64,000 nt of DNA from Thysanoteuthis rhombus (GCA_963457665.1 OY735224.1:42558239-42622238); one strand, 5' to 3'; numbered from the stretch's first letter, positions 11,615-25,293 are shown. The notes: generated by a model from the letters alone, not told the origin. Translations and numbers: made by a program.

Positions 11615-12520
11615 GTGGTGGTGATGTATTGCATATACATATGTGTGTTGGTCTGTATAAATACATAAAAATGTGAATATATATTGCTTGTACACACCCT
11701 CATACACACACATGTATCTATATTCATACTGATTATATGAGTGTTCTTGGGTTGGGCATAAGTGAGTTAGTAAATTAGATCGCCTAGGGTATTTTTAAAT
11801 TACAGACAGATGTGGCTCCTTACCTTGTCTGCTGCTTATCCCGCGAGTACTTGTGTAGACAAATTAATTTTGACACTCTCTTACAGGAGGTGCGTTCTGT
11901 TTGGCAATGATCCCCAGTAATTACGATTTAATTCCACGAAGTCTCTGGGATATCTTTTTAGACACGTGCTTTATTCGAGAAATGTTTTTTGCCTGCAGCC
12001 AACATTTTCCCACGTTTCATTATCTGTTGAAGGAATTAGATCAAAAATCTTTCTCATCGTCTGGTGTGGAATCCCAAAGTTTCTTGAAGGGAAAATACTT
12101 GATTTTAAGACTTGAATGTTGAGGTTTGCACTGCCCTTTGTCTCCAGTGCACAGAACAAAAATCATTAAAAGAGTCATTATCAACAGTTTTTATTAAAAA
12201 ATTTCATCAAAACTGTCAGCAAAAGTATACCTCAGTTTTACCTGGTCTGAAAAGTATTTGTCGTTCACATTGGCTTTGCTCTGCATGTGTTTTTGAATTT
12301 GTCACAAGTCTGAATCCAGTCGCTTGGATGATTGACATTCGGCCTAGATTGACAACAATGTCATCAATAAAATAGGTTTTTTAAAAGATAACATGAATTT
12401 AGTTTAAATCAGCATATATTTGGGTGAATTTAATTCTTTTACAATATAAAATATGAATATTTTGAGACATTAAATATCCAGATTCTTGGAGGAAAAAACC
12501 AAAAACAAATAAATAATTCC
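11613..12520. other. No gene seen
   Basis: Two short frames at 11901-12122 and 12112-12375 have no domain. No repeat homology within the window was noticed. Confidence 0.45.
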
Positions 12521-12524
12521 TTCG

Positions 12525-12640
12525 GACCAAAAGATTTCCGGTGGAACGTCCGCTGACAAAAGCCCAGGTGGGGAAACATCCTTCCGGTACAAAAGTCCCT
12601 GGTGTAACGCCCTCCCAACAAAACACCTGCAAGCCCTCAT
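12525..12640. repeat. Degenerate ~30 bp minisatellite
   Basis: Four diverged units of 29-33 bases, each opening with GACAAAAG-like sequence followed by a CCNGGTG-like block and AAC(G/A)TCC. Unit starts are near 12525, 12555, 12588 and 12617. Its wording resembles the degenerate repeats at 32310 on the other strand. Confidence 0.55.
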
Positions 12641-12989
12641 GGAAGATGATTTCCGATATGAGATTTCCTTAGGCACACAAAACAAACAAAAAACGAAAAC
12701 AAAAACAAAAAAAACAAAACACAACAGATCATTTTATTGCATTAATGCCGTATGATTTTAAACACAAAAAAGATGTCAATGACACGCTTCCATTTTTGAG
12801 AAGAGCCAGGTCATGTAATAGGAAACTGTCAACCTACACTGTCAAAGAAGGTTTCATTAGTTTTAAGTGATTCTGGCTGGCTAGCTGGCCATTAATGCGT
12901 CAAGCGCACGAGCTGCGTCAATGAAAGTAGAGGACTGAAAATTTAAATTTACTCCCTATTTTGTCTAGAAAGAATTTTCGGATGGAAGC

Positions 12990-13210
12990 GCTCCTCGAAC
13001 AGGTTTATGGTAGAGGCTTGAAATTAACAATGTAAGTTTATGCTAAATCAGTCTTTCTTTTGAGTCACATTTGTTTTATTGGAACCTAATATCGATCCAA
13101 CTATAAGTGGGGGAAGTAATTTATCCTTTGATCATCCTAAAATTCAAATTTTCAATTGATCAACCACACGGAATGCTGCCAAAAGATGTTGATCACGATA
13201 CCGTTTTTTT
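12990..13210 (-). repeat. Dispersed repeat family F1, minus-strand copy
   Basis: On the minus strand it has GGCAGCATTCCGTGTG, GATCAATTGAAAATTTG, GGATAAATTACTTCCCC and a TGATTTAGCATAAACTTACA block in the same order as the plus copies at 6340 and 55300. Confidence 0.55.
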
Positions 13211-13948
13211 TTACTGGGTAATTAGACTCGTTTAATATCTTCTCAAGTCCTACGATGATTTTGACAAGAAATTAATTTGTTTGTTTGCAGGATGGGATTT
13301 TCTATGGATTCCAACTTTTAGTGATTTGCAACATCGTAATTATTTCAGATGTAGTTATTACCCATGAAAAGTTACAGATATAGATTAGAGAAATAGAGAT
13401 CAAATTATCTTTATTACCTCATGAATATGTATCATTTGTCCTAGACAAATCATCAGGAGATCATTTCGAATTAGTGTCAAGCAATATTACATATTTATGA
13501 TTATTTGTGTCGGATTATGTATCCATTTCTTAATAATATGATTGTACGGAAAGAAATACAGCAGATATAGGCAGAATAGCTGAAATGGACTGAGGCAGTA
13601 ATTTCAGCATTCGTATACTCGTACATTCTTTAGCTGAATTGAAAGGTAAGGCTCCCCTGAAGCAACTATCTTATGAGTCTGAGGTTGAATTTCTGCAACT
13701 GCCCTATCTTCTTTATTGTTTGTTCTAATAATGTTTTCTAGAACGAATGTTATATTCAACGTGTGATCATGAGATATCGTTTCAGATGGAATGTCGAAGC
13801 AATACAATACTATCACGAGCATTTCACCCAGAGCATATAGCCAATTAGGAATAGTGTGTGTATTTAGTTTATGTATATATACACGAATAGTCAAAGAATT
13901 CAGGATGGCACACCAGAAGAAGAATCAAAAGCAATAATGCGTATGTAC
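13211..13948. other. No gene seen
   Basis: A 96-codon minus frame at 13604-13894 has no recognisable motif and no partner exon. I treat it as chance. Confidence 0.45.
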
Positions 13949-13991
13949 TCTCTCTCTCTCAAACTCTCTCTCTCTCTCTCAAACTCTCTCT

Positions 13992-14032
<41 letters not shown>

Positions 14033-14116
14033 AGAAAATGTTTAGGAATATGAAAATTTAAAGATATATATTATTATATATATATATCTTTATATATATA
14101 TATATATATACGTATG

Positions 14117-14183
<67 letters not shown>

Positions 14184-14212
14184 TACTTCTGTATATACAC
14201 TGGAGAGATATA

Positions 14213-14264
<52 letters not shown>

Positions 14265-14372
14265 TCAATGTATGAATGAATACATATATATTTATATATC
14301 TATATATAGATGAATATATACATATATGTATAAATGAATACACACACACTAACACACATGCACAAACACACA

Positions 14373-14420
<48 letters not shown>

Positions 14421-14482
14421 CACACACACACATAATATATGCGTTTGTTGTGAGTGTGTGTGTATTCATTCATACATATATG
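13949..14482. repeat. Large compound microsatellite
   Basis: (CT)n at 13949-13993, (TA)n arrays at about 13995-14026, 14093-14110, 14121-14180 and 14215-14260, and (CA)n-(TA)n at about 14341-14430. One of the densest simple-sequence blocks in the window. Confidence 0.95.
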
Positions 14483-14510
14483 TATATATTCATTTATATT
14501 TGGTCATAGG

Positions 14511-15050
14511 TTTCAGTATAATATAAAGTAGATCGCTGTGTCAGCTGATTAAGCAAGATATGTAGTTTGAAATATTTTACTTTTGGAATACCAATCAATG
14601 ATGTGGATTATTTTTCACTGTTTATTGTAATATCTCCGCTCCTGTTTACTTTTGGAAGCCTGTAAATTTGGATTTTTCTCAGTACATTTTTTGCATTTGT
14701 TTTTTTTTATCTCTAAGATATTTTGTGTGTTCTTCTATGCGTCTGTTGAATAGAGTCTGATTTTTTTAAATAATAATTTTCTCCTTCCCAGAGAACTCAT
14801 CAACAACTGGAATTTATTACACTTATGAAATTGGAATCCAAATCAACATTGATATACGATTGACATGAGCTTGACCTCCTCTACAGGACAGTTGAAAATA
14901 ATGACCAGGAATGGAATCACATCAGTCTTCTGAAGACATGTTCGAAACTGGTTAAGGCTATTAAAAACAACTATACGTTAAAACCTTGGCTTTCTATGAA
15001 CATACATGATGATACAGACAAGCTCTTTCTATTTCTCTTTTTTTCTACTT
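14511..15050. other. No gene seen
   Basis: AT-rich single-copy-looking DNA within this window, without long open frames. Confidence 0.45.
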
Positions 15051-15059
15051 ACATGCACG

Positions 15060-15240
15060 ATCGTTACTAGTGTTAAACTTGAAAGCTGGCCTACTCGAGA
15101 TTGCAGCCACATCTTCAACCCATTTGAAGCGACAATCAAACAGAAATCGAAAAATAGCACCAAAAAGACGAGAAGATTATCAAGTCATAAATTCAACTTC
15201 GAAGAAAAGTATCCTCACTTTATTTGTTGGTTTTAAGTAA
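15060..15240 (+). repeat. Upstream member of a direct repeat pair with a conserved frame
   Basis: Pairs with 15935-16115. In one frame the shared translated core is ATIK, then KK-RRLS, then KF-F-E. The open frame from 15006 to 15236 covers it. Product not recognised; it could be a fragment of a transposon ORF. Confidence 0.5.
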
Positions 15241-15934
15241 AATATCATTGCTTGTGGAAGTGGAAGTCTTGACCGTATCAAAGGAATGATCGTTTTAAAG
15301 GATTACCAAAAGATAGAATAAAATGTGCTGCCAATGTACGAAAATTAGGATTTGGTTATTCATTGATCACTTCTCTCCCGATTTCCAACTAAGTTTAGTT
15401 GGATATCAATGGCTAAGAGCTGAAACACATACATAAAAAACACACAAAGATGATTATGGGAAAAAAGAATTGATTTTTATAATCTGATCAACAATGCCCT
15501 AGTCTGGATTATATTGAAAATATCCCAAGAAAACGAACATCGGGAATTGAGGCTTTAATGCACATCATACCCCGAAAGAATCATGCCAAAGGGGCTTGCA
15601 TAAATTGCGAAAGAAGACTGAGAAAGACCACTGTCAAATAGGTGCAAAAAAGCTTATAGATTATAACAATAAACGTTCGGAGACAGTCATTAGTGCTAGA
15701 GGGTGTGCAGCCAAAGAATACGGAATGTTGTCTGTAGGAGTACCCTATTCATATTTTTTTTCATATTAGTATATATAATTTGGAAATGTTTTTGTCGGAT
15801 TATTTTGGACATGTTATTAAAGATATCACAAAGTTGGTACATTTTAATTGATCTCTGGGGATAATATTCAAAGAATTCAAGGATGTCAATAATCTTGACT
15901 AGAACTGCACTCACTCACACGATTATGATTGTTG
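15241..15934. other. No gene seen
   Basis: Spacer between the two direct repeat members. Nothing recognised. Confidence 0.45.
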
Positions 15935-16115
15935 TGTTAGGCGTTCAAGTTTACCGCCTTTTCATTTAATTTAAAGCAACAATCAAAGGGGAATCAACAT
16001 TTGGCGCCAAGAAGGCGCGAAGATTATCAGAGTACAAATTTGACTTCAAAGAAGGAACATTTGATCTGCACTTGTTGTTGAAGAAATCGAATGAGGAAAT
16101 GTTGTTATCTCTAAT
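15935..16115 (+). repeat. Downstream member of the direct repeat pair
   Basis: Translates in one frame to an ATIK-GESTFGAKKARRLS stretch followed by KFDFKEG, aligned to the copy 850 bases upstream. Start and stop signals are lacking, so it is a fragment. Confidence 0.5.
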
Positions 16116-16239
16116 TGGGCTTTAGCCTAAATACCTTACATTGATATCTCATAATTGCCTTGCAAGATATTTGGGAAATTTGAGAGATACCAAAGAAGCA
16201 AGATAAAAAAATGACATTAGAAACACAAAGGCACATATT

Positions 16240-16740
16240 AAAAAAATCGGGTCGGATGTTATATGATGAAATGAGAAAATACGATGTGAATGAATGAGGA
16301 GAGCCGGTCTGTTAGTCGCCCAATCGATACTGTCATAGGACCATCATCCTTTGGCAGTCTGCTTGGGATAATAACTGAAAAATTTGGAAAAAAATGGTGA
16401 TCAATGAATAATTTACCCTCGCATTTTGTTGGGCAGTAGTCATTAAAAATTCCACATTTAAAAACAGAGCAAAACAAGTGTGAATGCTACTGGACACATA
16501 ATAAAGGGCCAGTTTTATATATACTTAGATAGCAAATTAAGCCCTCCTCTAAAAAAAATTCATACGCGGAGGGTGAATTTTGGAGAACAAAAACGAGTTT
16601 TTTTTTCCAGGCATTCAGAAGTGAATGTTTAAATTTTCAGCCCTTTAGCTCCATCGGTGCAGTAATACACACACTCGTAAATATTCAGTCCTGGTTAAAG
16701 ACTGAATAAACTTACGTTGACAGTGTGACTACATCAGTAA
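16240..16740 (+). repeat. Dispersed repeat family F1, plus-strand copy
   Basis: Contains the CCTTTGGCAGTCTGC and GGTGATCAATGAATAATTTA blocks, a degenerate middle, and TTCAGCCCTTTAGCTCCATC, as in the copy at 55300. The last part has lost the AGCCAGCC motif. Confidence 0.5.
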
Positions 16741-17034
16741 GCCTACTCTATCAGAAAAAATGACGTTGCTCCAAGACTTAAGTATAGAATAGATACTTTT
16801 GAAAATTGCACATGGATGTTACCGTCTTGAATCGGAGCAACCGATAATTTCTAAATTGCTTTTTCTTCAATGTAAAAAGGTTTATTATTCAAATCGATAA
16901 TTTGTGTAACCCATAGAAATATATATTCTTAATAGAATGTTCTTTTATGTAAAAGCAGGAAGTATATTCACAGTAAATTTAGAATATCTATCCCTGTTCA
17001 TATCTATCTGATCTGCTCACATCCATCCAATATG

Positions 17035-17091
17035 CGCATCTCTCTGTCTCCATCTCTCTGTCTCTGTCTCTGTCTCTTTCTCTCTTTTCTT

Positions 17092-17181
<90 letters not shown>
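17035..17181. repeat. (CT)n-(TA)n compound microsatellite
   Basis: Impure then pure CT dinucleotides to about 17127, then TA to 17181. Confidence 0.95.
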
Positions 17182-17185
<4 letters not shown>

Positions 17186-17214
17186 CATTCTCTTGGCCAA
17201 GTGATTATTAACTG

Positions 17215-17310
17215 TGTAATAACGAGATCATTCCAAGTAAGTTTCAATATAATATAACGCAATTTATAACCATTCTGTCAGATCACGCATCCATTTCTTA
17301 ACACACACAC
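17215..17310 (+). repeat. SINE tail fragment
   Basis: Has the TATAATATAACGCAATTTATAACC tail block shared with the SINE at 2360, with no head. It lies between two (TA)n arrays. Confidence 0.6.
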
Positions 17311-17316
17311 ATGCAC

Positions 17317-17380
<64 letters not shown>

Positions 17381-17405
17381 ATACACACATATATACGATA
17401 TTTCC

Positions 17406-17438
<33 letters not shown>

Positions 17439-17462
17439 AATCTATCAATCCATTTATCTATC
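17317..17462. repeat. (TA)n and (TATC)n arrays
   Basis: TA at 17319-17378 and TATC units with a few TCAA variants at 17405-17462. Confidence 0.95.
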
Positions 17463-17539
17463 CGATTTGCTCATATCAATCGATCTATCTGCTTATATAA
17501 GTTTATCATGTAAGTATGAATGCAACAAGCCTGGCTGCT

Positions 17540-17745
17540 CCATGGTCACACTCCACTCCTACTTCCATTCAAACTGAAGATGATATCTGCTACTTTTGTA
17601 TTTCATAGATAAAAAACATATTTCATACATATTTAAGACCTGTCACCTTGCTCAGTCGGTGAGTCGCCTGGCAATCACCGAGTCGTCATTCAATCTTACG
17701 GTAGAGAAATGCCAATTTTATGAATCGGTTTAGTTTAATGTGACA
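17540..17745 (+). repeat. tRNA-like dispersed repeat
   Basis: An A-box-like TTGCTCAGTCGGTGAGTCG near 17650 is followed by a weak B-box-like CATTCAATCTTAC. Flanks match the element at 57885-58075: ACTGAAGATGATA before, and TTTATGAATCGGTTTAGTTT-like sequence after. This is probably a different, decayed SINE family. Confidence 0.45.
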
Positions 17746-20500
17746 AGATAAGTAAACCATTTTTTTACTCTCGTAGATTAGATGAGAACCCTTCTTGTTC
17801 CGGGGATGGGAAATACAGTCATATAACTTGATTGGACTCTGCCCAAATTGATTTTGAGTCCCCAAAACCAAGTTTTGTCTTTAAAATACGAAATTAAAAA
17901 GTCACCCTCCACATTTTCTATTTGGGTTGTATATCTCTAGTTTTTTTTCAAAAATAAAACAATGATAAAAGTTTTTTCGTAATTTTAAAGACATAGCCAA
18001 CACTTATCAAAGTCGCCAAATTCGATAATTGTAGCCCAATCTGACAACCCTGTCTTGCTTACACAATATTCTGAAACATGGAAAATTGAAGCACAGTTAC
18101 TACCCCATCACCATGCATATATATGACGTGATTTTCAATCAGTTGCTAGTTAGTGTATGACATTGGCAGGTATGTGCTCTCTGAGAGCTTCTTATCGCTT
18201 ATTATAGCATTATTTTTTCCTTTCCGTACACTTCATACATGTTCTTTCAACCAATTTTAGCAGAAAGAGGTCTTTCATTCGATTCTTAATGCCATAAATC
18301 CCCTGTTGACCAATGTTTTTGTTCTCAGCCATAGTGAACGAATTCGCTTTTCACAATTCCTTCTACAGTCTCTATTTGTGGAATATTCATTCTGAAACAG
18401 AGTTGCATAATTCTCCCTTCGTTCTCTTTGTTTGTACCCCACCTCTCTTCTTCCTCAATTGTTATTTCATTTGCTTTCTTCTCTTTTTTCCATCATATTT
18501 TTTCAGAAAGAACACGCTTTGATCTTTCATTCAAACGTGTAACATAATCGTTTGGGAATGCTGTATCAATGATTAGGATTCTTTGAATATTAATCGCTGA
18601 CAATGGTGTCACATTCAGAAATATCGGTCCAGCAACAAGAGAGAATTCCAGAAGGAATTTTGCAATCGGTAATTCTATCCACAGAAGTGTGTTCCGTTTT
18701 TTTTTTTTCATTATTATTATTATATACTTGCATTTTATTAATATAACTAATTTACCGGTGCCGTCAAAAATGACAGCATACTTTAAATATATGGATACAC
18801 ATTGCATTCTATAAACATAGATGATAGATTAGCAAATGTAGTAAGCTTAGAGAATGACGTTCTCCTGACCACAAATGGATTTAAAAAAGGTTATTTCTGC
18901 TTATCTTTTCATTACTTTTTATATCCATATTATTCATCAAATTTGCCATTTTCACAACGTCATCAAAATATGGGATTCTATTCTACCACGTCAGTTACAT
19001 CCTTCAACGTGACAAGGTACAAAAACACATGGTTAATTATTTTATTTTTGACTGTCTGGATTATTATCGTCAGGAATGAAAGAAGGAAATTAAAACGACA
19101 ACAAAGACGATGATGATGATGGCACTGCAACAACAAAAAAACCCATAACCAACAGTGATACCAATTAAAGCTCGACAAAACAATAATTCGACAGCCGTAG
19201 CGTCAAAATTTGAAGATATGGAAAAGAAATACAATCGAAGAATGAATATGATTGAAATGAATTCTATTCAAAACATCACGGTCAAAAAGCTTTTATTGCG
19301 AAAAAAAAAAAAAAAAAAATGTCGGAATGAGTCCAGTGGAGTACCGATGCCAATCTCTAAGTGTGTTTTGGAAACGATAACAAAACTCTTTGTTATTTTT
19401 GCTTTCTTATTAGCTGACTCTAATCCCACATTATGGTTCGTGCAAACCGATTAAGGTGAGAAATGAGAGCAAAGAAAAAAAAGAAGTAAAACTATCTTTA
19501 AAATCGTAAAAATATTTTATCGTCAGAATCTCCGTTTTATTAGTAAGAACAAAGATTGGAGGAAAACATGAAAAAAATATGTGTTTAGAATCGACGTTAT
19601 CCAAAGAAAGCCAACCAGGCTAAAACTTCGTGAAAATATGAATAACAAAACCATTTGGTGTTGCATTAATTTTCCATCAGGAAACTTGCAAAATCTTCAA
19701 CGTGCAAACACACCTAGAATTGCTCAAAATTCCAACAATCTTTTGAATCTTATTAAGAAAATCACTACTTACGTAATAAAGGACGGGAATTATCCTTGTT
19801 TCTTTTTTTTTTGTAATTACACAACGTGTTTGAGTCAGCTGTTTAAGTACAATTCCCACAATGCAATACGCACAAAGTAAAAGGGAACCCTCTATTTACA
19901 GATAATATTTTGAAATATTGAAATCAAATTTTTTCTTGTTTTCAAATCCAATGATCTAACAAGGGACCAAACATAACGCTCAATGCAAAGATTTCATTGA
20001 TCAAAGAGAATATCATGGAATCCTTTTGACGGAAATATCAATTCATGGTGATAAAAAATGGCACTTTCCAACAAGTCCCTGAAGCCTTGAAATAAAAACA
20101 TAAAACACATAACGCAATGACTATTATTCAATGAAAGAGCAGAAAGAAAATCTTATTTACTGGCGTCGAGAACACTTCGGCCTCAAGGACGTAATTTGTC
20201 TTGCAAGATTTTGAAAATATAAAGAATGCAAATCCAAGGGTCGCAGCACTTTCGCCTAAACTTTGTTGGTGACTTAGCGATATTTGTATCCTTCTGCTCA
20301 CGTATGGTCCGCAATCATATCCTTTTATCTTACAATACGGGCACACAGTAAGTTTACACTCAAATTTAACACCTATTTTACTGGTAAGTACCTGCAGAAG
20401 AGCCACACCTTCACTATGATACCTCAGTCCTACAGCATCCTCTTAAACGACTGGAATTTCTGAGTCAAGACGAATGATTACAGCAAATATGTTTGGAATA
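17746..20500. other. No gene seen
   Basis: About 2.7 kb with only short frames (up to 104 codons) lacking domains. The part at 19185-19270 shares a GTCAAAATTTGAAGATATGG core with 5395, so an old dispersed repeat lies there. Confidence 0.45.
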
Positions 20501-20509
20501 GAAGGTACA

Positions 20510-21546
20510 AGTGTTGTAGTTATCCAATTTAATGCAAAGCAGCTGAATATAAACTACCACTTGTTGTAGCAGTTATCGACTTCAAAAAGGTGTTCAACTC
20601 AGTAGAAATCCTTAAGGTCATGGAGGCCATCACTTGACAAGATGAAGATTCAGTACATGTCGAAGTGCTGAAACATATATTCAATCACAGCAGCTCCTTT
20701 ATCAGGCTACATAAAGACTCGGACCTCTTTCAGCTCCAAAAAGGAGTAAGACAAGGTGATACCAGCTCACCCAAAATCTTCACAACCTGTCTCGAGATGA
20801 TGTTCAGAAGACTAGACTGGGAGAGTAAACGAATTGGAATAGACGGGGAGTATCTGAGTAACCTCGGGTTTTCAGATGACATAGCCTTTTTCGCAGAGAG
20901 CCTACACGACCTCCAACTAATGATAGATGATTTAAATGAATAGAGCAAGAAAGTCGACCTACACATGAATTTCAGCAAGACGAAGATCATATGCAACAAG
21001 ATAAAAACACTAAGAACAAAATTGAAGACACACAACTAGAGAAAGTAAATCATTGCATTTAACTAGGACAACGAATCTCCATAAGACCCTCAAATCACAC
21101 TAGGATGGCAAGCCTTTGGCAGAGCAAGCTCAACCTTCAAAAATAAGAAGATCCCATTAATTCTAAAAACATGCACACGAAAGAAGTATTCTGGGCCTCG
21201 CATGGAGAGACCACCAGACGGTACAGTACATTTGGGAGAAGACAAGAGTCAGGGACATCATTGAATCCATCAAAAATCTAAAAATGGCTGTGGATTGGCC
21301 ATGTTGCAAGAATGGCAGATAACCAATGGATATCGCAACTCACGACATGGATCATCAGATATAACATGTGCAACCTAGGCCGGCAGAATATTAGATGGAT
21401 AGACGAGCTAGACAAATTCAGAAAGTAATGGCTCCGTGACGCCCATGATAGAGAAATGTAGCAGATACTTGAGAAGGTCTTTGTCCAATGACAGATATTG
21501 AAAGACTGATGATGACGATGATGATGATGATGATGATGATGATGAT
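20510..21546 (+). mobile_element. RTE-type LINE, longest copy, 5'-truncated
   Basis: Encodes the best RT palm of this lineage here. Motif A region reads IDFKKVFNSVE, motif B is GVRQGDTSSPKIF, and motif C is Phe-Ser-Asp-Asp where related copies would have F/Y-A-D-D. The R-IGIDGEYLSNL block precedes motif C. Further on are LHMNFSKTKI, then TRVRDIIESIKN, and an end matching CAATGACAGATATTGAAAGACTG followed by (GAT)n to 21546. The 92-codon frame at 20665-20943 is the longest intact piece. Stops after SLHDLQLMIDDLNE and frameshifts make it inactive. The N-terminal endonuclease domain is absent. Confidence 0.85.
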
Positions 21547-23834
21547 ATATCACAGGTTTACTCCTCTTTTCACATACCAGCAATATTTATCAAGGGCATC
21601 CGAATGACAATGAGTCTCTTGGCTGGTGTACCGTGGAAGGGAATAGGTGGGAAATGATTTTTGTGATTACGTATAATTTTTGAATTTTCTATGGTACTCA
21701 CACATATTTACAATTCTATACTAGGTATAATCTATTCATTTCGTTTAGAGGTCCCATACAGGACTTTACATAACTATGTAGATCACTTTCCTCTGTCATT
21801 AGGATAGGCCAAAGAAAAAACGATGGTCAGAAAGATGCTCGTATGAAGGAAGCCCTCGCAAAAATTCTACAGCAAAGGACCCGAATAAAAGACTCCCATA
21901 CGAATCACACACGCATCTGCACACACACATATAGAGAAATAAATCCGATACAGAAGAGAAAACCCTACAGAATAAAGCTCAAAAGGGAAATAGCCCACAT
22001 TGAAGTTGTTTTCTTTTTGCATTCAGATATAGACACATTTGCGTCTCATTTGCTCCTAATAAATGTTTGAAAATCGTCATGAACATGAGGGAAACTCTTT
22101 TCCTTTCTCCCAAACCATTTAAAAATCAGTGCAATCTAATTGGAAAAGAAAGTGAACAGATTAAAAACTTGGGGAAAAAAACCCTGCATCAATGGAAAGG
22201 AAACAATCAAATAATTACATTTACTGCATCAATCGAAACAAATGTTAATTCTTGATCTAAATTATTTAAAACTTGTCTCTTAATATAACCCAGGGGCCTT
22301 TGTAGTTTGTCCCCTGCAAATGCAGGAACCCATAATTGATTTTTAGCAAGGAAAATGGTATAGACCGAGGAAAAGTTCATTCAACAAATAGAAATCTATT
22401 TTCAGTTCGTAAAAAATAACTTAAAATGCTCTATCATTCTTATTGAAAATAAGAAATTACTTTTACGCTTAAATTGATTTTCAACCAAATCTTTTCAATT
22501 GATTCTTTCAATTGAAATAAATAGATGGAACACACTGATTTCGTGCACGTTAACTTAGTAGGAATTTGTTGATAGTTTGATTTTTCCTATGAACTTTAAG
22601 AGAAAGAAAAGCGAAAATGTCCAAAAAATATAAATGCTGAAAAGAAAAAAACATTTTAACATTCCAAAGCAACAACGAAGAAATTCAATGTGTTTCATCG
22701 ATAGAAATTCATGAAAGCTTTACGATTTAATAAATAAGTGTATTTTTTTAGACGTTGCTCATTAAGTGCAGATGTCGTTCATCCTGCTATTTAAAGGGAG
22801 TAAGATTAGAGGGAGCTGATTACTATAATCACGGGTAATAGAACGGGTGTACTATAAAATCACCCGATCCCAAATACTTTGCCAGAAATAATCATTTAAA
22901 ATGGACGAAAATTGCTTAGAACGGATTCATTCCCTTTATCACATAGAATTGTTTATAACAATAAATTTACAATAATGAGCGCACTCTCATTACAATGAAG
23001 GTGATTTTTTATATTCTTTGTTAAGATTATATTTCCAAAAATGGTTAAACACATTTTCCGAAATAGTTACGAGAGAAGAAGCGTTTTTTTTTTTTTAAAC
23101 AGAACTATGTCTCCTAAATATCAAACTGAATCTATGTAGGAAAACAATTTTTTTCGATATGGACATTCCCTGCGTGAATTTTTTTCCGTTTGAGTTTTCT
23201 TCTGTGCTGGGGGTTTTCTGCTTGGACTTTATGTTCTGAAAATTTTTTGTGAGGACTTTATCATGTGAGCATTTATCATAAATCTATGGAAAAACAACCA
23301 TTGGCTTCGAAAACACAGGGTAAATTTTGACTTGATATTAATTCATTTCAGGGGAAAAATACCGTCTTCGATGTAGGTTCAAGAACTGTTGTACCCAAGG
23401 GTCGATGGAATAAATCACGAGCGAATTAAACTACGGGGTTGAATGAAGAGTAAAGAAACAGGAAAAGTAGATGACGTAATTTATTCAAGTATTTGAAGTG
23501 AGTATAAATCAAATTGAACACTAGAAGACTTTCTATATATATTATCTATCAATGATTGACCTGAATTTAAAGCACTGTTTATGCTATTTACGAAAGTATA
23601 AGTAAACATCATATCTTACAGGTACACAATTTAGTATTACAGTTACATGTTTTAACCTTTTCAAATGAATGAAAGGAACACTTGAAAAATGATTTAATTT
23701 ACGATTTTTGCTCATGGATAAAATGAATCATATATCCGTACTTCACATAAATGAATCACCGAACTGTGGATGCGTACCAGAATTCATCATCTAAAAAGAT
23801 GTCTAGAAATCATTCTAAACGGTTATTTTATCTT
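21547..23834. other. No gene seen
   Basis: About 2.3 kb of AT-rich DNA. Degenerate T-rich phrases at 23190-23270 look like a remnant of a minisatellite but have no clear period. No domain found in any short frame. Confidence 0.45.
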
Positions 23835-24079
23835 ATTCTTGTAACATGGCTGACCCACTGCTATTTGGGATTTTTAATGGATTCTATGATGTCCCTGACT
23901 CTTGTCTTCTTCCAGATGTACTGTGCTGTTTTGTGATCCAGCATAATTCTTTCATGTGCACGTAGCATGTTTCTCAATTTGCAGATCCGTCTCTTGGTTA
24001 GGTTCCATGTTTCAGCTCCATAAGTGACTATTGGGAGGATGCATTGGTTATACACCCTTCTTTTTAGGATTAACAGTCT
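23835..24079 (-). mobile_element. RTE-type LINE internal fragment
   Basis: On the minus strand, YNQCILPIVTYGAETWNLTKR and LDHKTAQYIWKKTRVRDI are readable. Both ends are missing, including the (GAT)n tail that most other copies keep, so a later deletion probably removed its 3' end. Confidence 0.8.
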
Positions 24080-24560
24080 CTAAAATGCTAATGAAAGAGT
24101 GGACAATTTTGACATTGAGGGAAGAATTATGCTGTTGCAGATATCATCCCTTTTAAATTGGCGTGCATATTGAGGACACACAAACAAATTAGGTGGTAGG
24201 ATCCAACAAATTAAATGCTATGCAATCTCCAGCAATGTCTGTTGGAATCGTACCTATTAGGACAACGATGATTAGCAGTTTACAAGATGATATCATCTCG
24301 CTTTTCTCTTAAATGATTTTCAAAAGAAAACTTATTGAATTCGAAAAAATGAATCATAATCTGCATGTTAAATGGTCAAACTCCGGTCCAAACTGACTTT
24401 GTTTTCCCCGTGATAACAAAGACAAAACAATCATCATTTATTCAGTGGAATAAACTCTTCTTCGCTTGTCTAATACTATTTATAAAGTTACCATTTCCCT
24501 TTTCTTAAATCACCATCATTGATTGTTTGTGAGCCTCCTTCCGACCAAGTTAAATTGACA

Positions 24561-24561
<1 letters not shown>
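24080..24561. other. No gene seen
   Basis: Nothing recognised. Confidence 0.45.
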
Positions 24562-24628
<67 letters not shown>

Positions 24629-24679
24629 CAATACGAATGTTGAAGTAAAAAAGGACTTATATCCCTCGGTAGCCAGGCC

Positions 24680-24731
<52 letters not shown>
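24562..24731. repeat. (TA)n and (CT)n arrays
   Basis: TA at 24562-24625 and CT at 24683-24731 separated by about 57 bases. Confidence 0.95.
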
Positions 24732-24735
<4 letters not shown>

Positions 24736-25175
24736 AAATGAATGTCTATTGTGACCGTTTTTGCATCACATTTTGTCTTTTGTCATATCCTAACACCTTT
24801 CAAAACAGCTCCAGTTGGATTGTAATTTGATAATTTGAAATTAGAATATCTGAACTGTACATGAATAACCATATATTGTATAAGTGAACAAATATTGCCC
24901 GCGCGAATACCAAAAAAAAAATTATCTATAAACAATAGAATAAAAATCTGTTATGTAAAATCATTTTTACAAACAGATATTTTATCTTCAATTCTCTTCA
25001 AAATTATCAGTACAAGATCTGGTCATCGCTGGGCCGATGATAACCCAAGAAACCCAAAAGATCCAGAACTGCACTTTTTTGAAAAACAAAAACATACAGT
25101 TTTTAAGTGACTATTGGTGTACTTGGCAAAATCTTCAAGGTTGTAACCCCCAAAATGTGACCATAAAGCACTCGG

Positions 25176-25195
25176 ACACACGTGCGTGCGCGCGT

Positions 25196-25290
<95 letters not shown>
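25176..25290. repeat. (CA)n-(TA)n-(GA)n compound microsatellite
   Basis: CA from about 25196, TA from 25226 to 25247, then GA to 25290. Confidence 0.95.
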
Positions 25291-25293
<3 letters not shown>

